DNA of 64,000 nucleotides from Chlorogloeopsis fritschii PCC 6912 (GCF_000317285.1 NZ_AJLN01000116.1:248001-312000), one strand, 5' to 3'; shown: positions 25,203 to 34,778, counted from the first letter of the stretch. Notes: generated from the sequence alone by a model not told the origin. Made by a program: numbers and translations.

Positions 25203-27302
25203 ATGTTAAAAGTCTTTGCAGACAGAGGTGGCACATTTACAGATATTGTTGCTGTGACAGATGAGCAGACTATTATAGATAGGCTCTCAAAACATCAGGA
25301 ACGGTTTTTAATCGTGCCTGTACCTAATCAAGAATGGGTAATAGTCTACAAATTACTATCTGAAAACCCTGAACAATATCAAGATGCGGTTATTCAGGGA
25401 ATTCGGGATATTTTTGGGTTAAAAAATTATCAACCTATTCCCTATACCTCGATAGAGGTAGTCAAAATGGGGACAACAGTTGCAACTAATGCACTGTTAG
25501 AAAGGCAAGGAGATAGAGTAGTATTAATTATTACGAAAGGATTTAAAGACGCGTTGCGGATTGGTTACCAAAACCGTCCTGATATCTTTGCTCGTCACAT
25601 CATTTTACCAACGATGCTTTATGAACAAGTCATTGAAGTAGACGAACGCTATGATGCTCATGGCAATGAATTAAAACTTGTTAATATTGCACAAGTAAAA
25701 CAAGATTTACAAGCAGTTTATCATACAGGAATTCGTAGTTGTGCAATTGTATTTATGCACGGCGATCGCTACCCCAAACACGAGCAACAAGTAGCCACAA
25801 TTGCTCAAGAAATTGGCTTTACACAAATTTCTGTATCTCATCAAGTTAGCCCCTTAATGAAATTGGTGAGTCGAGGAGATACAACTGTTGTAGATGCTTA
25901 TTTAACTCCTATTTTGCGCCGCTATGTTAACCAAGTAGCAAGTCAATTACCTAACGTCAGATTAATGTTTATGAAATCTGACGGAGGCTTGGTAGCAGCC
26001 GAACAGTTTCAGGGAAAAGATAGTATTTTAAGTGGCCCGGCTGGTGGTATTGTCGGTGCAGTGCAAACTAGCAAAAGAGCAGGTTTTAATTTAGTAATTA
26101 CCTTTGATATGGGGGGAACAAGTACAGATGTTGCCCATTTTAAAGGAGAGTATGAACGCCAATTAGATTTGGAAATTGCTGGGGCACGAATGCGAGTTCC
26201 CGTATTATCAATTAATACGATTGCAGCTGGTGGTGGCTCAATTTTGATGTTCGATGGTTCAAGCTATCGTGTCGGGCCGAAATCGGCTAGTTCAAATCCT
26301 GGCCCTGCTTGTTATCGACGGGGCGGGCCTTTAACGGTGACAGATGCTAATGTAATGTTAGGTAAAATTCATCCCCAATATTTTCCATCTGTCTTTGGAA
26401 GTGATGGCAATTTACCTTTAGATAAAAATGTTGTCTTAGAGAAATTTAACCAATTAGCCCAAGAGATTGCCTCAGTTACAGGAAATTATCGTACTCCCGA
26501 ACAAGTAGCAGCAGGATTTATTGCTATTGCTGTCGAAAATATGGCAAATGCAATTAAAAAAATCAGTCTGCAACGAGGTTATGATGTTACTAAATATGTA
26601 CTTTGTTGTTTTGGTGGTGCAGGCGGACAAGTAGCTTGTTTAATTGCTGATACTTTAGGTATGAAGCAGATATTTTTGCACCCTTATGCTGGTGTTCTTT
26701 CTGCCTACGGTATGGGATTAGCTGATGTGAGAGCCACCAGAGTTAGAGGAGTAGAGCAGCCTTTAAATCCAGCATTAATTCCTCAATTAATGCAATTAAT
26801 GGAAACTTTGGAAACCGAAGCTAGAAGTGAACTTAGTCAAGTTGAAAGTAGCGTAGCCGCAGAAGTAATTCAAAAATTAAATTTGAAATATGAAGGAACA
26901 ATTTCTACTTTAAGCGTTGATTTTGATGCAGATATAACGATAATGCAAACAGCATTTGCCGATAAACATAAATCTAGTTATGGTTTTGCTCAGGCAGAAA
27001 AACCCTTAATTGTGGAGTCGATTGCAGTGGAGGTAATTCAGAAAATGGATACTCCTGAAGAACCTTTAATTACTCGTACTCGCCCTATAGAATTAACACC
27101 TCAACCAGTGGAAATAGTTAAGATGTTTACTGCTGATCAATGGCATGATACACCAGTTTATCGCCGGGAAGATTTACAACCGGGAGATTGGATCTATGGT
27201 GCGGCTATCATTGTCGAAAAAATTAGCACAATTGTAGTTGAACCTAACTGGCAAGCCAGATTAAATGAGCGTAATCATTTGATTCTACAGCGTTCATGTT
27301 AA
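25203..27302 (+). CDS. hyuA: 5-oxoprolinase/hydantoinase subunit A
   Basis: A 699-residue ATP-dependent amidohydrolase subunit. The N-terminus LKVFADRGGTFTDIVAV is the phosphate-binding motif of the family and has the form seen in 5-oxoprolinases. FDMGGTSTDVAHF at about residue 305 is the second actin-fold phosphate motif. The C-terminus TPVYRREDLQPGDWIYGAA is also conserved. With HyuB it likely opens 5-oxoproline to glutamate using ATP. I set the start at ATG 25203, because the open frame back to 25107 translates only the MITE and its flank. A C-rich GC stretch is absent upstream, so the promoter must lie in or before the MITE. Confidence 0.93.
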   Translation: MLKVFADRGGTFTDIVAVTDEQTIIDRLSKHQERFLIVPVPNQEWVIVYKLLSENPEQYQDAVIQGIRDIFGLKNYQPIPYTSIEVVKMGTTVATNALLERQGDRVVLIITKGFKDALRIGYQNRPDIFARHIILPTMLYEQVIEVDERYDAHGNELKLVNIAQVKQDLQAVYHTGIRSCAIVFMHGDRYPKHEQQVATIAQEIGFTQISVSHQVSPLMKLVSRGDTTVVDAYLTPILRRYVNQVASQLPNVRLMFMKSDGGLVAAEQFQGKDSILSGPAGGIVGAVQTSKRAGFNLVITFDMGGTSTDVAHFKGEYERQLDLEIAGARMRVPVLSINTIAAGGGSILMFDGSSYRVGPKSASSNPGPACYRRGGPLTVTDANVMLGKIHPQYFPSVFGSDGNLPLDKNVVLEKFNQLAQEIASVTGNYRTPEQVAAGFIAIAVENMANAIKKISLQRGYDVTKYVLCCFGGAGGQVACLIADTLGMKQIFLHPYAGVLSAYGMGLADVRATRVRGVEQPLNPALIPQLMQLMETLETEARSELSQVESSVAAEVIQKLNLKYEGTISTLSVDFDADITIMQTAFADKHKSSYGFAQAEKPLIVESIAVEVIQKMDTPEEPLITRTRPIELTPQPVEIVKMFTADQWHDTPVYRREDLQPGDWIYGAAIIVEKISTIVVEPNWQARLNERNHLILQRSC

Positions 27303-27419
27303 GTAACGAAATTTATCTCATTCCTCTAAAAAACGGAAATAGCAAGCACTGTTTTGATAGGTTGATTAGAGACTTTTAGAGTGTTATTTCATAAATAAAA
27401 TATCAAAGAGGAGTTAAAA

Positions 27420-29012
27420 ATGCACACTACATCTCAACCCGATCCTGTCCGCTTAGAAATATTCAAAAATCTCTATCAATTTATCGCTGAACAAATGGGA
27501 ATTGTTCTGCAAAACACGGCAGCATCGGTGAACATTAAAGAACGCTTGGATTTCTCTTGCGCTATTTTTGACTCTGCTGGATTATTAGTCGCTAATGCTC
27601 CTCACATTCCCGTACATTTAGGTTCAATGAGTGAAAGTGTTCGTAGTTTAATTAATAATAAAGGCAACACTATAAAACCGGGAAATGTATATCTATCTAA
27701 TAATCCTTATAATGGCGGAACACATCTTCCTGATGTCACCGCAATTACCCCTGTGTTTTTGAATGACAATGAAAATACTTTAGGCTCTAGTCCCCTATTT
27801 TATGTTGCTGCTCGTGGACACCAAGCAGATATTGGTGGCATTACTCCCGGTTCCATGCCCCCTCACAGTACTACGGTAGAAGAAGAAGGAATTATATTTG
27901 ATAATTTTCTTCTAGTTGAGCAGGGACATTTTCGGGAAGCAGCAGTTCGAGAGTTACTGTTAAATCATCCTTATCCTGCTCGTAACCCCAATCAAAATAT
28001 CGCTGATTTTAATGCACAAATTGCCGCCAATGAACGAGGAGCACAAGAACTGCGTAAAATGGTTTCGCAGTATGGGCTTCAGACAGTGCAAGCTTACATG
28101 AAATTTGTTCAAGATAATGCCGAGGAGTCAGTTAGACGGGCAATTGATGTTCTCAAGGATGGCTCATTTATTTATGAAATGGATAGCGGTGCTTTAATTC
28201 AAGTTAAAGTGACAATTAATCGAGAAAATCGCAGTGCAATTATTGATTTTACTGGCACATCTGAGCAACTAAACAGTAACTTTAATGCTCCCAAAGCTGT
28301 AACTCAAGCAGCAGTTTTATACGTTTTCCGTACTCTAGTTGAAGATAGTATTCCCCTCAATGCTGGATGCCTTAAACCTTTAGAAATTATTATTCCTGAA
28401 GGCTGTATGCTCAACCCAATCTACCCCGCAGCAGTGGTAGCAGGTAATGTAGAGACATCGCAAACCATTGTTGATGCTTTATATGGGGCTTTGGGTGCAA
28501 ATGCTGCTTCTCAGGGAACGATGAATAATTTTACTTTTGGTAATGAGCGTTATCAATATTATGAAACTATCTGCGGTGGTTCTGGCGCAGGGGCTAACTT
28601 TGATGGTACTGATGCAGTTCAAACCCACATGACTAACTCCCGCTTAACCGATCCAGAAATCTTAGAAACTCGTTATCCTGTACAAGTAGAAAGCTTTTGC
28701 CTGCGTCTCGGTAGCGGCGGCAAAGGAAAATATTCAGGTGGTAACGGTGTGATTCGCCGCATTAAATTTCTTGAACCCATGACAGCTAATATTCTTTCTA
28801 GTCATCGCCGTGTCTCTCCCTTTGGATTAAATGGCGGGGAAGCTGGAAAAGTTGGACGCAACTGGGTACAGCGTCAAGATGGAACACAAGAGAATTTAGA
28901 CAGCACAGCAACAGTCGAGATGCGAGCTGGAGATGTTTTTGCGATCGCAACCCCTGGTGGTGGTGGATTTGGTGCGATCGCTTTCAAACCTTCCGCACCT
29001 ACAACTTCTTGA
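27420..29012 (+). CDS. hyuB: 5-oxoprolinase/hydantoinase subunit B
   Basis: A 530-residue partner of HyuA. Family features are VRLEIFKNLYQFIAEQMG at the start, then DFSCAIFDSAGLLVANAPH, VHLGSM and SNNPYNGGTHLPDV. The middle carries ARGHQADIGG and the end GGGGFGA. In eukaryotes and some bacteria both halves form one protein of about 1,280 residues; here they are separate genes 117 bp apart, with AGAGGAG at 27409-27415 as ribosome-binding site. Its last bases overlap the convergent acetyltransferase gene by 14 bp. Confidence 0.93.
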   Translation: MHTTSQPDPVRLEIFKNLYQFIAEQMGIVLQNTAASVNIKERLDFSCAIFDSAGLLVANAPHIPVHLGSMSESVRSLINNKGNTIKPGNVYLSNNPYNGGTHLPDVTAITPVFLNDNENTLGSSPLFYVAARGHQADIGGITPGSMPPHSTTVEEEGIIFDNFLLVEQGHFREAAVRELLLNHPYPARNPNQNIADFNAQIAANERGAQELRKMVSQYGLQTVQAYMKFVQDNAEESVRRAIDVLKDGSFIYEMDSGALIQVKVTINRENRSAIIDFTGTSEQLNSNFNAPKAVTQAAVLYVFRTLVEDSIPLNAGCLKPLEIIIPEGCMLNPIYPAAVVAGNVETSQTIVDALYGALGANAASQGTMNNFTFGNERYQYYETICGGSGAGANFDGTDAVQTHMTNSRLTDPEILETRYPVQVESFCLRLGSGGKGKYSGGNGVIRRIKFLEPMTANILSSHRRVSPFGLNGGEAGKVGRNWVQRQDGTQENLDSTATVEMRAGDVFAIATPGGGGFGAIAFKPSAPTTS

Positions 29013-29475
29013 AGTACCTGGCGACTGGTAACATCCTGAAACCCAGCTTTTCATAAGTATAACGTGCAGGCGCATGACCAGGATCGCCTCCAGTTTCGAC
29101 CATTGCAACGGACATTCCAGCAACTTTCATCCAATCAAGAGCGAATTCTGCCAGAGCGGTGCCAATGCCTCGACGTTGATAGTCTGGATCGACGGCGATC
29201 ATGTAGATTTCTCCTAATTTGCTCTCGGAGTGGAGTTTCACGGCTACAAAGCCCACGGTTGAACCAGAGTCGATCGCAACCCACACTTTTGTGTCTGCAG
29301 CAGCACAGACTTTCTCAACAGCCTTTTGCTGGTCTACACGCCAATCGGGATAGAATTCATGATACACGTCAAGATCCATCACTTTTTGAAGCGAATCAAA
29401 AACCGGAGCCCATGCCCGAAGCGAAAGACGAATGACGGCATCAAGTTGACGGGGATCGTATGGTTCAATTTGCAT
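28999..29475 (-). CDS. GNAT-family N-acetyltransferase
   Basis: A 158-residue acetyltransferase with the acetyl-CoA loop DYQRRGIGTALAEFALDW and the C-terminal strand YTYEKLGFRMLPVARYFKKL. The substrate is unknown. I chose ATG 29475, preceded by an excellent Shine-Dalgarno TTAGGAGG ending 11 bases upstream; the longer frame from 29508 would run into the preceding gene. It follows the oxidoreductase gene by 25 bp and is probably co-transcribed with it. Confidence 0.9.
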   Translation of the reverse strand: MQIEPYDPRQLDAVIRLSLRAWAPVFDSLQKVMDLDVYHEFYPDWRVDQQKAVEKVCAAADTKVWVAIDSGSTVGFVAVKLHSESKLGEIYMIAVDPDYQRRGIGTALAEFALDWMKVAGMSVAMVETGGDPGHAPARYTYEKLGFRMLPVARYFKKL

Positions 29476-29500
29476 TTCGTTGTAGCCTCCTAAATTCTGG

Positions 29501-30514
29501 TTAACCACACTTAATCACGACTTTCCCAAAGTGAGAGCCGCTTTGGAGGTAGCGGTAAGCTTGGTGCGCTTCAGCAAACGAAAAAACCCTATCAATTACA
29601 GGTTTAATTTGATGCTGGGAAAATATTTGATTCATCGCCTCAAACATTTCCCGACTACCTACATATATCCCCTGCACAGTTAAACTCTTAAACAGGATTG
29701 GTAAAGGATCTACCTCTGTTCCTCTACCTGATAACACACCAATCAAGCTAATGCGTCCTCCAATTCGCACTGCTTGCAGAGATTTTGGCAAAGTTCCTGC
29801 ACCGCCTACTTCTACTACATGATCTACACCAGTGCGATCGCTCATTTCATAAACTTTCTTTTCCCAATCTGGGTTGACTTTATAGTTAATCGTCTCATCT
29901 GCACCTAATTCTTTCGCTCGTGCCAATTTCTCATCACTGCTAGAAGTAATAATCACCCTCGCACCATGGATTTTGGCAAATTGAAGGGCAAATATGGATA
30001 CTCCACCTGTACCTAGTAACAATACACTCTCACCTGCTTTGATATTGCCCTTGGTTACCAGCGCGTGCCATGCCGTAACGGCTGCACAGGGTAGAGTTGC
30101 ACCTTCTTCATAGGATAGGTGTTCAGGTAATATTACTAGTCCATCTTGGTGTAAAACGACATACTCCACCAACATCCCATCAATACCGGCTCCCAAATCA
30201 GATTTCATTTTCTGTCGGTTGAGTTGCCCGTAGATCCACTCTTGAAAGAAGATGCCAGCCACGCGATCGCCAACTTTGACTCGTGTCACACCTTCACCCA
30301 CCGCCACAACTTCACCTGCACCATCAGACATGGGAATGAGAGGATATTTTAGTCCAGAGCCATAGCTTCCTTCTGCAACCATTAAATCGCGATAATTGAG
30401 GGATGTAGCCTGCACCCGAATTAGAACTTGCCCTGCCTGGGGCTTGGGTTCTGCTCGTTCCACTAATTTCAGTGCATCAATACCTGCATTACTTTGAAGT
30501 TCGTAAACCTTCAT
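29501..30514 (-). CDS. Medium-chain dehydrogenase/reductase, zinc-independent (quinone-reductase-like)
   Basis: A 337-residue MDR-family oxidoreductase. The catalytic domain starts VYELQSNAGIDALKL and has NYRDLMVAEG in place of the zinc-binding cysteine motif of true alcohol dehydrogenases; SDGAGEVVAVG replaces GHEGAG. The nucleotide-binding loop is LLLGTGGVSIFALQFAK at about residue 170, followed by SSSDEKLARAKELGAD, a pattern favouring NADPH. It therefore resembles zinc-free quinone or enoyl reductases; the substrate is unknown. It leads the two-gene run with the GNAT. Confidence 0.9.
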   Translation of the reverse strand: MKVYELQSNAGIDALKLVERAEPKPQAGQVLIRVQATSLNYRDLMVAEGSYGSGLKYPLIPMSDGAGEVVAVGEGVTRVKVGDRVAGIFFQEWIYGQLNRQKMKSDLGAGIDGMLVEYVVLHQDGLVILPEHLSYEEGATLPCAAVTAWHALVTKGNIKAGESVLLLGTGGVSIFALQFAKIHGARVIITSSSDEKLARAKELGADETINYKVNPDWEKKVYEMSDRTGVDHVVEVGGAGTLPKSLQAVRIGGRISLIGVLSGRGTEVDPLPILFKSLTVQGIYVGSREMFEAMNQIFSQHQIKPVIDRVFSFAEAHQAYRYLQSGSHFGKVVIKCG

Positions 30515-30556
30515 AAAATTACTCCATAGTCATTGGTTAGTGGTTAGTAGTTAGTA

Positions 30557-30621
30557 GGGGCGGGTTTTATGGATTAACTTTGGGTTAAAACTGACAATTC
30601 ATCTTTTAAACCCGCCCGTAC
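30557..30621. repeat. 64-bp hairpin element, copy 2 (inverted)
   Basis: GGGCGGGTTTT at the left and AAACCCGCCCGTAC at the right are inverted repeats. The reverse complement aligns along its length with 3049-3112. Short direct repeats (AGTTAGTAG) border both sides, which resembles a target duplication but may be part of the local TAG repeat. Confidence 0.65.
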
Positions 30622-30657
30622 AGTAGTTAGTAGGTAGGAGTTAATTTTTACTTGTTA

Positions 30658-30849
30658 ACCCCTGTCCTCTGTCCCCTATCCCCTGTCACCTATCCCCCCT
30701 ATCCCCTGTCCCCTATCCCCTGTCACCTATCCCCCCTATCCCCTGTCCCCTATCCCCTGTCCCCTATCCCCTGTCCCCTATCCCCTGTCCCCTATCCCCT
30801 GTCCCCTGTCACCTGTCCCTGTCCCCTATCCCTTGTCCCCTATCCCCTC
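30658..30849 (-). repeat. Heptanucleotide tandem repeat, about 27 units
   Basis: Near-perfect C-rich heptamers, mainly CCCCTGT alternating with CCCCTAT and a few CACCTAT variants. The tract abuts the stop codon of the GH15 gene and is G-rich in its sense. A reading frame runs through it on the plus strand, but that is an artefact of the repeat. Confidence 0.9.
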
Positions 30850-32577
30850 TTAATGCTCTTGTGCTGTTTTCAAGTCAATGACTGCACCGATAAAAGCAGC
30901 ATGAACGAAGGTTTGAGGAAAGTTTCCCAACATTTGTTTAGTTTTGATATCGGCTTCTTCAGCAAATAAACCCAGATCGTTCGCGTACTCTAAGGCAGCA
31001 TCTATGATTACCTGCGCTCGTTGAAAATCTCGACGCATCACCCAGTACTGCGCTACCCAGAAGGTTCCTGCCAAAAAAGCTCCTTCCTTTTTAGAGTCGA
31101 ATTGCTCTAAGTGGCGACGATACAAATAACCAGTAGCAAGCTCGCGTTCTAAGACTTTGATTGTGGCTAGCATTTCTGGTGTATCAGCAGCAGTATAACC
31201 CCATACAGGAAAAAGTGCTGCTGAAACGTCTACCGCTTCACCTCCAGCAAAAGCTGCATAAGCACCTTCCGAATTTAGACACTCACAGGCAACAAACTGT
31301 TTAATTTCCTGTGCTGTTGATCGCCAACGCTTGGCTTGGGCTTCATTTTCGGCAAGCTCGGCAATATAATTCAAACCGCAAGCAACGATTACTTTACTTG
31401 AAGTGTACTGACGTTTTACTTGTTCTTCCCACAAACCGTGATCGGGATCGCTCCAATGTTCTACTAAATAATCGGCTATCTTTTCAATCAAAAACCAGTG
31501 TTCGCGTGTGTCGAAGCGATTGTAAATGAGTTTAGCTGCTAAAAGCACATTACCGAAAGCATCAAGCTGTAATTGGCTATTGGCAGCATTCCCAATTACA
31601 ACGGGTTGACTGCCGCGATAACCAACCCAATCTAGGGTTTTTTCGAGATGAACTGGTTCTCCATCTAGGGTTGTGAATGGTTTTAGCGGCATACTATCTG
31701 AGTTACAAGCAAAACCACAGATATAGTCGAGAAAGCGCCGCTCTTCATCACCATTGCTGCCTGCACGGATGAGGGCGCTGACGATCATACCTGCATCACG
31801 CAGCCAAACGTAGCGATAATCGTAGTTTCGTTCTCCTCCAACAACTTCTGGCAGGGAGGTGGTAGCCGCCGCAATTATCCCGCCATTGTCTTCAAAGGTG
31901 AGCATACGCAATGCTCGCAGGGAATTGGCAATTTCACGCTCATAAGGGCCATGGTAAATTGCGTATGAGGCGATTTTCTGCCATCGAGCCTGAGTGATTT
32001 CGAGCCAAGTCTCTATCTTTTCGATTGTGACAGAGGCGAGTTGTTCATCAACTAATAAAGCCCAACCTGATTCACCCTCCAAAATTTTGAAGTAGATACA
32101 ATCTTTTTCTAGTATGAGGGGATGAGAAGCATAAAGATAATAGCGCCGATCTATTTGTACTGCTTGACCAAGATATTGCAGATCTGGCGGATGTTGAGCA
32201 TAGTCTGGGGCAGGCTGGAGAGTAACTGTCACCTCGTTTGGTACAGGTGAAAATAAACGACAAATTCCCCGTGGCAGCTTTTCTCCTAAGCACATCCAAT
32301 CAGTAATCTGCCAATAATTACCATTGGTGGTTGCGAAGGTTGTTTCTAATACTCCAGTGTCTTCCAAATAACGGCGACTGGCAAAAGTAGTATCAGGCGA
32401 TCGCACACTCCAAGCTCCTCCCCGCTCTGGATCGAGCAGTGCAGCTAGCAACGAAGGGCGATCGAAACGTTCTGGACAATACCAAACAACAGTCCCTTTA
32501 GTATCAATCAGTGCAGCGGTACGGCGATCGCCAATAATTGCTAAATCGCGAATCTCTGGGAATTTGTCATTGGTCAT
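30850..32577 (-). CDS. Glycoside hydrolase family 15 (glucoamylase/trehalase-like)
   Basis: A 575-residue protein with an N-terminal beta-sandwich domain (IRDLAIIGDRRTAALID) and an alpha/alpha-barrel catalytic domain from about residue 220. Catalytic glutamates fit HGLWEEQ (general acid, about residue 382) and GLFAEEAD (general base, about residue 540). The neighbouring motifs NYDYRYVWLRDAG and LGNFPQTFVH are diagnostic. The family releases glucose from starch-like glucans, isomaltose-type links or trehalose; the exact substrate is open. No signal peptide is visible, so it is probably cytosolic and may act in glycogen or trehalose turnover. Confidence 0.93.
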   Translation of the reverse strand: MTNDKFPEIRDLAIIGDRRTAALIDTKGTVVWYCPERFDRPSLLAALLDPERGGAWSVRSPDTTFASRRYLEDTGVLETTFATTNGNYWQITDWMCLGEKLPRGICRLFSPVPNEVTVTLQPAPDYAQHPPDLQYLGQAVQIDRRYYLYASHPLILEKDCIYFKILEGESGWALLVDEQLASVTIEKIETWLEITQARWQKIASYAIYHGPYEREIANSLRALRMLTFEDNGGIIAAATTSLPEVVGGERNYDYRYVWLRDAGMIVSALIRAGSNGDEERRFLDYICGFACNSDSMPLKPFTTLDGEPVHLEKTLDWVGYRGSQPVVIGNAANSQLQLDAFGNVLLAAKLIYNRFDTREHWFLIEKIADYLVEHWSDPDHGLWEEQVKRQYTSSKVIVACGLNYIAELAENEAQAKRWRSTAQEIKQFVACECLNSEGAYAAFAGGEAVDVSAALFPVWGYTAADTPEMLATIKVLERELATGYLYRRHLEQFDSKKEGAFLAGTFWVAQYWVMRRDFQRAQVIIDAALEYANDLGLFAEEADIKTKQMLGNFPQTFVHAAFIGAVIDLKTAQEH

Positions 32578-32935
32578 ATTGCTATCAAAAATAGAGTATC
32601 GAACGAGCTTGCCCCTGCTAATAAACAGGCGATCGCAGTTGTTTGAGTTATGCTAAAGTCTGAAATTATCAAAATGGCTATTTTGTGACTTAGCTTTTCT
32701 CTCTTGTCAAAGCATATAAACAGTATTGTTTCTTAACATTTCTTTATAAACCTAGCTCAAGATAGATTCTTATACCAATTTGAAAAAAGAATGCGACAAA
32801 TAGACATTGTAGAGACGTGCCATGGCACGTCTCTACATCAGGATCTGTTGCTTTATCTGTCCCCTGTTCCCTGTCCCCTATCCCCTGTTCCCTGTCCCCT
32901 ATCCCCTGTTCCCTGTCCCCTATCCCCTATCCCTG
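32578..32935. other. Intergenic region with palindrome and heptamers
   Basis: 358 bases between two minus-strand genes. It holds the GH15 promoter region, one 28-bp perfect palindrome and a heptamer tract next to the ATPase stop codon. Confidence 0.6.
32809..32836. repeat. Perfect 28-bp palindrome
   Basis: GTAGAGACGTGCCA followed directly by its reverse complement TGGCACGTCTCTAC, with no loop. Palindromes with a TAGAGACGT arm are a common dispersed repeat in Nostoc-type genomes. Confidence 0.85.
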
Positions 32936-32936
32936 T
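32858..32936 (-). repeat. Heptanucleotide tandem repeat
   Basis: About eleven units alternating CCCTGTT, CCCTGTC and CCCTATC on the plus strand. The tract runs into the stop codon of the ATPase gene (32936-32938) and is G-rich in its sense. Confidence 0.85.
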
Positions 32937-34027
32937 TAGCTCAAACGCCGACGTAACCACAAACCCAGTAGTGGTAATGCCAATTGATACCGTTGTTCAG
33001 CACCGTAAATCAGTCCTTTGTGCTGAAGTCCGATTAATGCACCTTGCAAACTGCCGCCACGAGAAAGACCATGTTTTTGAATATACTCTCGGCTTTGGGG
33101 TTTGTCAGTGGGATCGCAAGCCAAGCATTCTAAAAGATGTACTTGATTGCCTGGGAGTAACATCAACAAGGACTCATAAGTAATAGATAAATCTTTGAGC
33201 TGTGCTTCGATTGCCTGCTCTACATCTTGCTCAGTAATTAATTCATGGGGACGGCATAAAGTTTGCAAGCGGCGAATTAATGACATCGCATCACCAATGT
33301 GTCCTTGAACAGCATCTAAAAACAGTTGCAGAGCTTTGGAGCGAGAATCAAATGTTAGTCCTACTGCTTGCAAAATTTCCCTTGCCCACACAGCTAAAAC
33401 ATCTCTGGCTAAGGGAGCTAACTGTACTGTTTCGATTGGATAGTTAGTTTCTTCTGTATGGTGAGTTGTTTCAGCAATAGTTGCTACCAGTACGTAACTG
33501 ACACGAGTTTGTTTGTGAATTTCTCGTCTCAGGGTGGTTTCCCACAAACCATTGCGATCCCAGGAACGGATGTGGGGGAAACTCTGCAAAATCATCACGA
33601 CTCGCCGATCTTGAGCATCGGCTAGCATTTGAGGAAGCTGAAGCAACATTTCAAAAGCTTGCCACAATTGCTTTTGGTTCAGCGATCGCACAAGCAAAAG
33701 TTTACCGCCGTTTTCTTCCCACTGAAACCGAAAAAAATCTCCTGAACTTTTGGCAACCCAGTCTTGGATTTGTGCTGCATCAAAGCTTTGATTAATTGCC
33801 TCGGCTAGCAATTGTAAAAATCTTTCTCCATCTGTGGCGCGGATGCAGTCTATTTCTAGCGCGATCGCTCCCACTGCCGAAGTTGCCCCTCGGACTAAAG
33901 TTCGTCGCCCACTTCCCGGTACTCCCACAATCAGCAAGTCGCCATCCTGTGCCAGAACTTCCACTATCCGCTGAAATTCTGCCGAGCGCCCAATTAATTC
34001 TAAGGGGGTAGACAATTCCAAATTCAC
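32936..34027 (-). CDS. AAA/STAND-like ATP-binding protein with altered Walker A
   Basis: A 363-residue protein resembling an archaeal-type or Orc1/Cdc6-like AAA ATPase. GRSAEFQRIVEVL at the N-terminus is typical of these. The P-loop at residues 35-42 reads GVPGSGRR, so arginine replaces the catalytic lysine and the next hydroxyl residue is shifted by one. A Walker B-like RRVVMILQSF at about 145 lacks the usual DE pair. The last 100 residues look like a winged helix (KPQSREYIQKHGLSRGGSLQG). ATP binding may be lost. It ends in the heptamer repeat. Function unknown. Confidence 0.75.
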   Translation of the reverse strand: MNLELSTPLELIGRSAEFQRIVEVLAQDGDLLIVGVPGSGRRTLVRGATSAVGAIALEIDCIRATDGERFLQLLAEAINQSFDAAQIQDWVAKSSGDFFRFQWEENGGKLLLVRSLNQKQLWQAFEMLLQLPQMLADAQDRRVVMILQSFPHIRSWDRNGLWETTLRREIHKQTRVSYVLVATIAETTHHTEETNYPIETVQLAPLARDVLAVWAREILQAVGLTFDSRSKALQLFLDAVQGHIGDAMSLIRRLQTLCRPHELITEQDVEQAIEAQLKDLSITYESLLMLLPGNQVHLLECLACDPTDKPQSREYIQKHGLSRGGSLQGALIGLQHKGLIYGAEQRYQLALPLLGLWLRRRLS

Positions 34028-34242
34028 GCGTTTTTGCCTTCCGAATTCAAGCTTCCGTCAGGGAGAGCATACTCACTTTCATTGTTGATGGTAACTATTA
34101 CGAGGGATGATGATAATTATAAGTTTTTTAGTTATTGAAAACACATAGCACAAACTCTGAATACAGTCTCAGCTTTTTTTATACCTTTTTCAACTCGTCG
34201 AACTCACCCTATTCTATAAATAAACCTGCATAGAAAGCTCAA

Positions 34243-34686
34243 ATGGCATCGCATCCTGGACAACGAACGATTCTGCTTGCAGAAGACAGCACCAGCGATT
34301 TGATGTTGGTGGAGCGGGCACTTAGCCGCCTCGATTCACCCGTCGCGCTCTATGTTGTCAGAAATGGGGAAGAGGCGATCGCTTATCTTCAAGGAGAAAG
34401 AGAGTATGCCAATCGCCAACGCTATCCCTTTCCTGATTTAGTCATGACTAATATGAAGATGCCGCGCATCACCGGGATGGAATTATTAGCCTGGATTCGG
34501 CAACAGCCAGAGCTACAACCTTTGCCAGTAGTGGTAATGAGCAGTTCCAACGATCCAGATGAATTTGAGCGAGCAACGGAATTGCACGTAAATTCGTACT
34601 TTGTCAAGCCGCTACGGTTGGAAGATTTGGTGGAGACTGTGCGATCGATTGTGGCGCTTTTGCCTTCTTTTGATTCTAGAGCATAA
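34243..34686 (+). CDS. Rcp1-like response regulator lacking the phospho-acceptor aspartate
   Basis: A 147-residue single-domain receiver of the type that pairs with phytochrome-like kinases. The acidic pair ED (residues 14-15), a serine-rich VMSSSNDP and lysine in YFVKPLRLED are present. At the phosphorylation site, where relatives read LLDLKMP, this protein reads MTNMKMP, so Asn70 replaces aspartate. It should not be phosphorylated in the normal way and may work as a constitutive or docking form. It opens the five-gene two-component island and lies 92 bp before the first kinase. Confidence 0.92.
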   Translation: MASHPGQRTILLAEDSTSDLMLVERALSRLDSPVALYVVRNGEEAIAYLQGEREYANRQRYPFPDLVMTNMKMPRITGMELLAWIRQQPELQPLPVVVMSSSNDPDEFERATELHVNSYFVKPLRLEDLVETVRSIVALLPSFDSRA

Positions 34687-34778
34687 TTTTTAAGTAACAA
34701 ATTCAACGTGTAGCGGTGCATACAATTTAGATTAAAAGAGAGTAACAGGATAACCAGCTTGCTTGCCTGTATGAATTT

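Larger units (their letters stand above)
30515..30849. other. Repeat-rich intergenic region
   Basis: 335 bases upstream of the oxidoreductase and downstream of the GH15 gene. It holds GTTAGTAG direct repeats around the hairpin element 30557-30621, and then the longest heptamer tract of the window. Confidence 0.7.

Noticed and set aside
30652-30969. 105-codon plus-strand frame rich in LSPVPYP
   Set aside because: It is the heptanucleotide tract read in frame and overlaps the GH15 gene.
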